Assembly (NCBI GenBank): GCA_027919835.1
Contig: JANVFP010000001.1
Span: 1,860,001 to 1,924,000 of the forward strand
Length of the DNA stretch: 64,000 bases
Source of the DNA: Lentinula raphanica
Taxonomy: Eukaryota > Basidiomycota > Agaricomycetes > Agaricales > Omphalotaceae
Direction: 5' to 3'
In this document: piece after piece, positions 58,870-64,000 of the stretch
How the letters are laid out: every line of letters starts with the position of its first letter
Position numbering within the stretch: the stretch's first letter is position 1
Translations under genes and position numbers: made by a program
The notes under the pieces: generated by a model
The model's input: the letters and a program-made list of their open reading frames with translations, nothing else
Told to the model about the DNA's origin: nothing
Database searches by the model: none

Positions 58870-60481
58870 ATGTCTACCTCCACAGCTGCTGTTCTTCACG
58901 GCCCCAAAAACCTTCGCCTCGAGCAGCGCTCGCTCTGGACTCCAGAGCCAGGTCAATGTCAGGTCGAAATCAAGGCCACTGGTTTATGCGGAAGCGACTG
59001 TGAGTTAATGAAGCCAACAAAATGCTTGAGATTAACTAACAACTTTGAACAGTGCACTATTACCTCGCCGGTCGCAATGGGGATTTTGCTATACGTTCTC
59101 CCCTTGTTCTCGGTCACGAATCTTCCGGTGTCATCACTGCACTTGGCCCGGGAGTGGCTACGCAATATCCTCATTTGCGAGTGGGTATGAGAGTCGCCAT
59201 CGAGTGTGGCATTCCCTGTCGATCTCTCAACACCGATGGCTCTGAACGTACGAAAGATGACGCTTGCAAACATTGTGAGAGTCATAGGTATAACCTGTGC
59301 AAAAACCTACGCTTCTGCTCGAGCGCCAAAACATTCCCTCATCGAGATGGAATGCTCCAGCACAAGGTTAACCACGAAGCGTGGTGTTTACATCCGTATG
59401 TTACTCTCCTTCTCAATCGTGTTGGAAGGAATGGATGTAACTAAAAGTGGCCCAATACAGAATTCCAGAGAGCTTATCCTACTCCCAAGCGGCACTTGCT
59501 GAGCCCCTTTCGGTCTTGCTCCATGCCTCGCGTCGAGCAGGCATATGCCCTCCATCATCACACTCGTCACTCGTAGAGTCATCACTGACGTCTTCCTCTT
59601 CTTTAACTTCCTTGGCCGCCTCATGCCCTCCAACCTCAGCAGCAGGAAAGAAGATCCTAGTCTTCGGTGTAGGCGCCATCGGCCTCATTGCCTGTGCACT
59701 TGCTCGAGAACTAGGCGCAGAATCTGTCTGTGCTGTTGATATCAACAACGATCGACTTGCGTTTGCTACTCGAGAAGGGTTCACCTTCAGCGACTCAGGT
59801 ACGGGGACGAGTACGTTTTGTTTACCTTTACCTTCGACAACGAAATCTTCCTCCACTTCGACGGCGGATCCGAAAGAGCATGAGCTCCTTCGTCGTGCGA
59901 AGGAGAATGCCGCTCGTGCATTGAGCGTTTTTGATGAACCTGATGGGTTTGATGTTGTGTTCGAATGCACTGGTGCTGAAAGCTGTATCCTCATGAGTGT
60001 CTTCGTAAGTTTCGTTTCATCACTTCCCAGCCGCGTTTTCACATCCTGAATCTCCTCCTCTCTTTCTACTATCCAGTGCGCAGCTGTCGGGGCTCGAGTC
60101 GCCCTAGTAGGCATGGGTAGTCCATCCGTGTCTTCCTTCCCAATATCCTTCGCGGCTACACGAGAGATCGACCTCATCGGTAGCTTTCGCTACGCCGATA
60201 CATACCGCGAAGCTATCGATCTTCTCTCTGGATCACACATTTTTTCAAATCCTGAGCTCGACCGTGACGTCGAAAACCCAGATCACAGTGATAGAAATGA
60301 CGCTCACGACGGTGCTGCTGCTGCACATGAGCCGAAAGACACGGCGTTCTCGCGAAAGCTCGCGAAGTTGGTTACACATCGCTTCGAGTTGAGTCAGACG
60401 AAGGAGGCGTTTGAGCTTTTGGCAAGAGGGAGGGACGAACGAGGGGGGATGGTGATTAAGGTCATGATTGAGGTTTCGTAA
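58870..60481 (+). CDS. Zinc-dependent polyol dehydrogenase (sorbitol/xylitol dehydrogenase-like)
   Basis: Medium-chain dehydrogenase oxidising a sugar alcohol to a ketose with NAD. Exons 58870-58999, 59053-59395, 59461-60004 and 60077-60481 sum to 473 residues. Catalytic zinc site: GLCGSDLHYY and LGHESSG. Structural zinc cysteines: ECGIPC, then DACKHC...NLC...FC. The Rossmann fold starts at KKILVFGVGAIGLIA and the cofactor aspartate is in AVDINNDRL. The protein is about 100 residues longer than usual: Ser/Thr-rich inserts precede the Rossmann glycines (SSHSSLVESSLTSSSSL) and follow the cofactor strand, and an acidic/His insert lies near the end. Which polyol is used (sorbitol, xylitol, L-arabinitol) is not decided by the motifs. 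Confidence 0.85.
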
Positions 60482-62348
60482 GAAGAAAGCAAGATTTACT
60501 AGTCGGTAGGTGCTGCAGTTCCGAGTCAGTCTAGGCTTCATAGTTTTTTAAGTACCGGTTAGGTCTTTCTGTAGCCTCACGCTTCATGTTCAAATGTTAC
60601 TCTCAAGAAATGCCTGCTTTGATATGTCATGCGTAACACGATTGCTAGTCATTCTGAGTGAGTAAACGCAGGCCGTGTCTTCCTGTTCAGATCCATGTGT
60701 GAAAGTCGAAGGAGACAAAAGGAGATCGTAAGGAAGCACCTTTTAACTTACGGTGTTGACACCGTGTCTCTCTGGCTTCAACCCTCGGAGCATCGACCTC
60801 TTCTCCCTCTACCTGAGGCCAACAAAGGGAGATATCACTCAAGAGCGCGCCGCAAGGGAATTGGTTGGGCGCAAAAAACCACCTGGTCTCCCCTGGTCTC
60901 CCTACCCCGCGGGTCCCATCGATATCGCCCGATGCTGTTGGATGACGTGTATTTCCCTGACTGTGTGAGTCGTGACTACAACCAACATACGGTCTTCGCA
61001 TCGTAAGAAGGCTACACAACGCCTTATGTAGATTTTATGTAGTTTATGTAGGTCCTTCAACCGACCAAGCGGGTTTTCGCGGCTAATTGGGAGTCAACAT
61101 GATGTACAAAAAAAGAACACTGGCATTGGACAACGAGTAAACACGGGCTGCGCATCGAACTGGCCGTGGAGCGCCTTTGTGACTTTGTGGGCTGTGAGCT
61201 TGCTTGAGGTTTGGTGAGGTGTGCATGATAACGTACCATCGTATCAGTGAAGTTGTTCGGTGAATTCTACTAGGAGGCATGTTATCATTGATGAACGCTG
61301 ACTGTTGAAACATTGTTCTCAGCTAGAATAGGCTAGAATCTGGAATCTCTAGTACAGTAACAGAGGAGCTTTGTGAAGAAATTGCCCGTCTTGGGGACTT
61401 GAAACTGAATTCTGACAGTCTTATCAGGCAACTTGGAGATTGATCAGACGTTGTATGATACGGGCCCACTGTCCAGGATGTCCCATATGCACTTTGTTCC
61501 TCCCTTGTATAGCTACCTCCTGTGGCGCAGGTATTTCTCGGACAATTCATATGGCTATGGACTGGAGTGGCTACTATAGCTCCGGATGCAATGATGAGAT
61601 ATGATGCCATGCCAATTGCCTGTGCACTGTGCAGTAGGCTGTAGTAGGGCACTGTCACGAGCGTGCATTGCCTTCCTCCTTGGTATAGGCTAAGACCAGA
61701 TTGGCTCCTCCTTGTACTTTCACTGTTACAGACTTACAGTCGGGCTTTGAATGTGGAGTTCCGGGCTGGACGGAAAGGCATAGGCTAGTAAGTATAAACA
61801 CCGGAGTTACTATCTACAAATTACTGCGAAACTCGAAGCTGCAGACTTCTGGGGACTGAGCTGTGAGCGTGCCCACTAAAAGCCCTTATCAGGGTTGTAG
61901 AAGAAAAAGGCCATCGACGGAGCTCGGATTACGAACGACCGGAGTGAAAAGTAGAATTGGGGGACGGAAGGGAGACGGAAGGACGAATTGTATGAGTTGC
62001 CGGAGACGGGAAGGAAGTTGATGCGCCATCAATTGTTTGCGTTTTGGAAATTTGATGCAAATCCGTGGCGATCATCTTCTCGCATCGCCACCAGCGTCTA
62101 TCAATTGTTTGTTCCTCAACCCACCTTCTGGACCTCTATCCTCTCTTCTCAACTTTAAACTCCCCACCCAGCCAGTATAACCCTCTTAACCCTCTCCTCT
62201 TTCCTTCATCCAGAGCGCGTTCGAGCTCATCCTCACAGCTGTGGCGATTACCCGCAGGTAAACGTACGTCAAACATGATGTCGTTCTCGCGCTTAAATTT
62301 CATTCTAATGCCTTTTTCAATTTCACAGCTATATCATTCATATTCGAT
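60482..62348. other. Intergenic, includes bZIP 5' leader
   Basis: No convincing gene. 62065-62340 is C/T-rich leader with a likely 5' untranslated intron (gtaaac at about 62258 to ttcacag at about 62328). Short upstream frames there could dampen translation of the bZIP gene. Confidence 0.45.
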
Positions 62349-63414
62349 GGTTCGTGGTCGTAAGAAAGACATGACGATCCCTGTCTCGAGAACAATTGCT
62401 CTTCAACGAGATTACCGCGAACGAAAGGCTAGATATGTTGCGGACCTCGAGGACAAGTGCAGATCCCTTGAAGACCAGAATGCTCAGTTGATCCAAGAAG
62501 TGAAAGAGCTTCGGCGGATGCTAGATCAACGGGAGCATATACCTGTTGTAGGTATGGATTCATCAAGCTGTAACCAAGAAGTAAAGGTACGATAATGACC
62601 TGGTCTTGAGGACGTTCTCGCGTATCCCTCTACCAAACACTAACCACTGCTTGCTTATCAGGACGAAGCATTAGGGGATATCATGAAAACGCTATCAGCT
62701 GCCATGTCTTCCATACAGAATTTTCAACACCTAGCCGAAGGTTCAAGAAACTCACCACTCATAAACTCCTCTGCATCGACACCTCCAGATTCTCTACGAT
62801 CCTCCTCCTCCCTCTCGTCCGGTCTATCTTCGACATCCGCCTCCTACCCTGCATACAGGGCGCAACCTTCCGGTTATCAAAGATCAGTGACTACAGCTTC
62901 GAGTCTATCTCCGTCTGTTGATGGCTATGCACCCAACTCAACAAATATGACACCTTCACCTTCACCTAGCTTTGCTGATACTACCGGTTCCCAGTCGAAC
63001 TACCAACAGCAGACGGGTAACGCCTCAAATATGCCCTTCAATCCTTCCGATTACTGGGAGCAATCCACATCCTCTTGCCCCAATTACTACTCCTCCACAA
63101 AACGAAACCTACGCCATCATAACGCGCAAGAGCTCGTACCTCCTCAGGATGGTATGGGAAACAGCTTGGCCGCGTTAGACGACGCTGCGAAGGCTCTTTC
63201 AGATCTTTCGTCGGATGTTCTTTCGAGTCATCCACCGTTCCAACGTGGTTCAGCAGCATATACGATGCCTGCTGTCGCTAATGACGGTTTTGGTGGGTAT
63301 CCAAGTAATATGGCGCCGCCCTCTGGACAGCCATCGCGTATGCGGGCTACGGTTTTCGGAAACGTATATAGTCGAGATCCGTCGAGTGAATCGTACTTGG
63401 CGACATCTGGGTAA
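62349..63414 (+). CDS. bZIP transcription factor
   Basis: Nuclear DNA-binding regulator. The start at 62349 puts the basic region at the very N-terminus: RGRKKDMTIPVSRTIALQRD then YRERKARYVADLE. The leucine zipper has a perfect heptad at L34, L41, L48 and L55. An intron (about 62587-62662) joins NQEVK to DEALGDIMK in frame. The remainder is Ser/Pro/Tyr-rich and probably an activation domain. The frame stops at 63412-63414, but a GTAAGC donor overlaps the stop and an acceptor at about 63477 could add a last exon ending at 63610. The basic region lacks the usual Asn-x-x-Ala of AP-1/GCN4 (here ALQRDYRER), similar to the QxxFRxR type of fungal bZIPs. Target genes are unknown. Confidence 0.8.
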
Positions 63415-63610
63415 GCTAGTAATTCCGTATGTGAGTCCCGAAATCTGGCTATACCCTAACAATTTGGCTCAAATCAGTATGACCAGATGGCTCGATCTCT
63501 TTCGAAACAAAGTTGAGAAGCTGTACAATCCAGTCTTTGGGGACTTAAGGCCCTGTCAACGAAGCAGCGAGTCGTATTCTGACTCTTTATACCTGTTCAT
63601 CGTGCGTTAA

Positions 63611-64000
63611 AGATTTGGTATACTTATATTGTCTTAGGACATGTCACAGGCTACAGCTCTTGTTTATTATAACTGTACTAACTAAATACCTAAGTATTAT
63701 TGTAACTGTATCCATTAATATTATATCGACTGCTTTATTGTCAGAAGCAGCGCACAAGTTTCGAAGAGTTTCGAGCGAGTCGGATTTCGTTGATGAAAAC
63801 TGCCAGTGCTCCGTTTTCTGCAAGAAGCTTGGTGGATTCTACTCGCTGTGAACCAGAAATGACCAGGGTGTGTACCTAAATGCATTTTCTCTTCTCGTCT
63901 GAGCACCAACCCGTTCTTGCGAGTAAATGCCGTACTCGATCAGGCTGAGCTTATTTTTGGCGCCCGACAAATGCTCGCTGCCTCAGCCTGGCAGTGCTCT
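63611..64000. other. Window end, no gene recognised
   Basis: Downstream of the bZIP gene; A/T-rich at first. Nothing supported. Confidence 0.4.

Noticed and set aside
1..64000. CRISPR arrays, rRNA, tRNA genes
   Set aside because: No regularly spaced short repeats with unique spacers, no rRNA-like conserved blocks, and no tRNA T-loop/anticodon arrangement were recognised by eye; a tRNA scan would be the decisive check.

Overview
This is a fungal nuclear window, almost certainly from an Agaricomycete (mushroom-forming basidiomycete). The evidence is short introns of roughly 35-97 bases with GT-AG ends in nearly every gene, and families typical of that class: multi-copy seven-helix membrane proteins, a TRI5-like terpene synthase and a Kin1-type kinase.

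Layout. 0.15-8.8 kb is ordinary host sequence, all on the minus strand: a sugar transporter, a KIN1/MARK-type protein kinase with a C-terminal KA1 domain, and a small membrane-protein gene. 8.84-40.17 kb is one block of mobile DNA made of two head-to-tail copies of a roughly 14.1-kb element. 40.2-64 kb is host again: a seven-helix protein, a terpene synthase, a short-chain dehydrogenase, a DUF6534-like membrane protein, a Ser/Thr-rich single-pass protein, methylmalonate-semialdehyde dehydrogenase, an isoprenylcysteine methyltransferase-like enzyme, a polyol dehydrogenase and a bZIP factor.

The mobile block is the main discovery. Its outer ends are imperfect terminal inverted repeats (TATGACAGC..., 18 of 20 bases matching) and it is flanked by a 6-bp target-site duplication, ATCAGG, at 8837-8842 and 40169-40174. 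Each copy carries: gene A (+, unknown, 9-residue repeats), gene B (-, unknown), gene C (-, about 1045 residues with a C-terminal HECT ubiquitin-ligase-like domain), a DDE integrase gene (+, about 636 residues, D345/D402/E437 in my numbering) divergent from gene C across a 220-bp promoter, a possible small gene D, and a repeat-rich right end. A retroviral/IS3-like integrase with a 6-bp duplication and TA-starting ends fits what I remember of the eukaryotic IS3EU group, but the large multi-gene body with a HECT protein is unusual.

The two copies are nearly identical, but each is damaged differently. In copy 1 the integrase is split by a 3110-bp non-coding foldback element with two arms of about 1.49 kb and a TTCATGG duplication. 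In copy 2 the integrase is whole, but genes B and C each have a 1-bp deletion in a G run. Together the pair holds one intact version of every gene. At the internal junction the complete right end of copy 1 abuts a left end that has lost its terminal repeat, so the pair looks like a dimer that moved or formed as one unit rather than two separate insertions.
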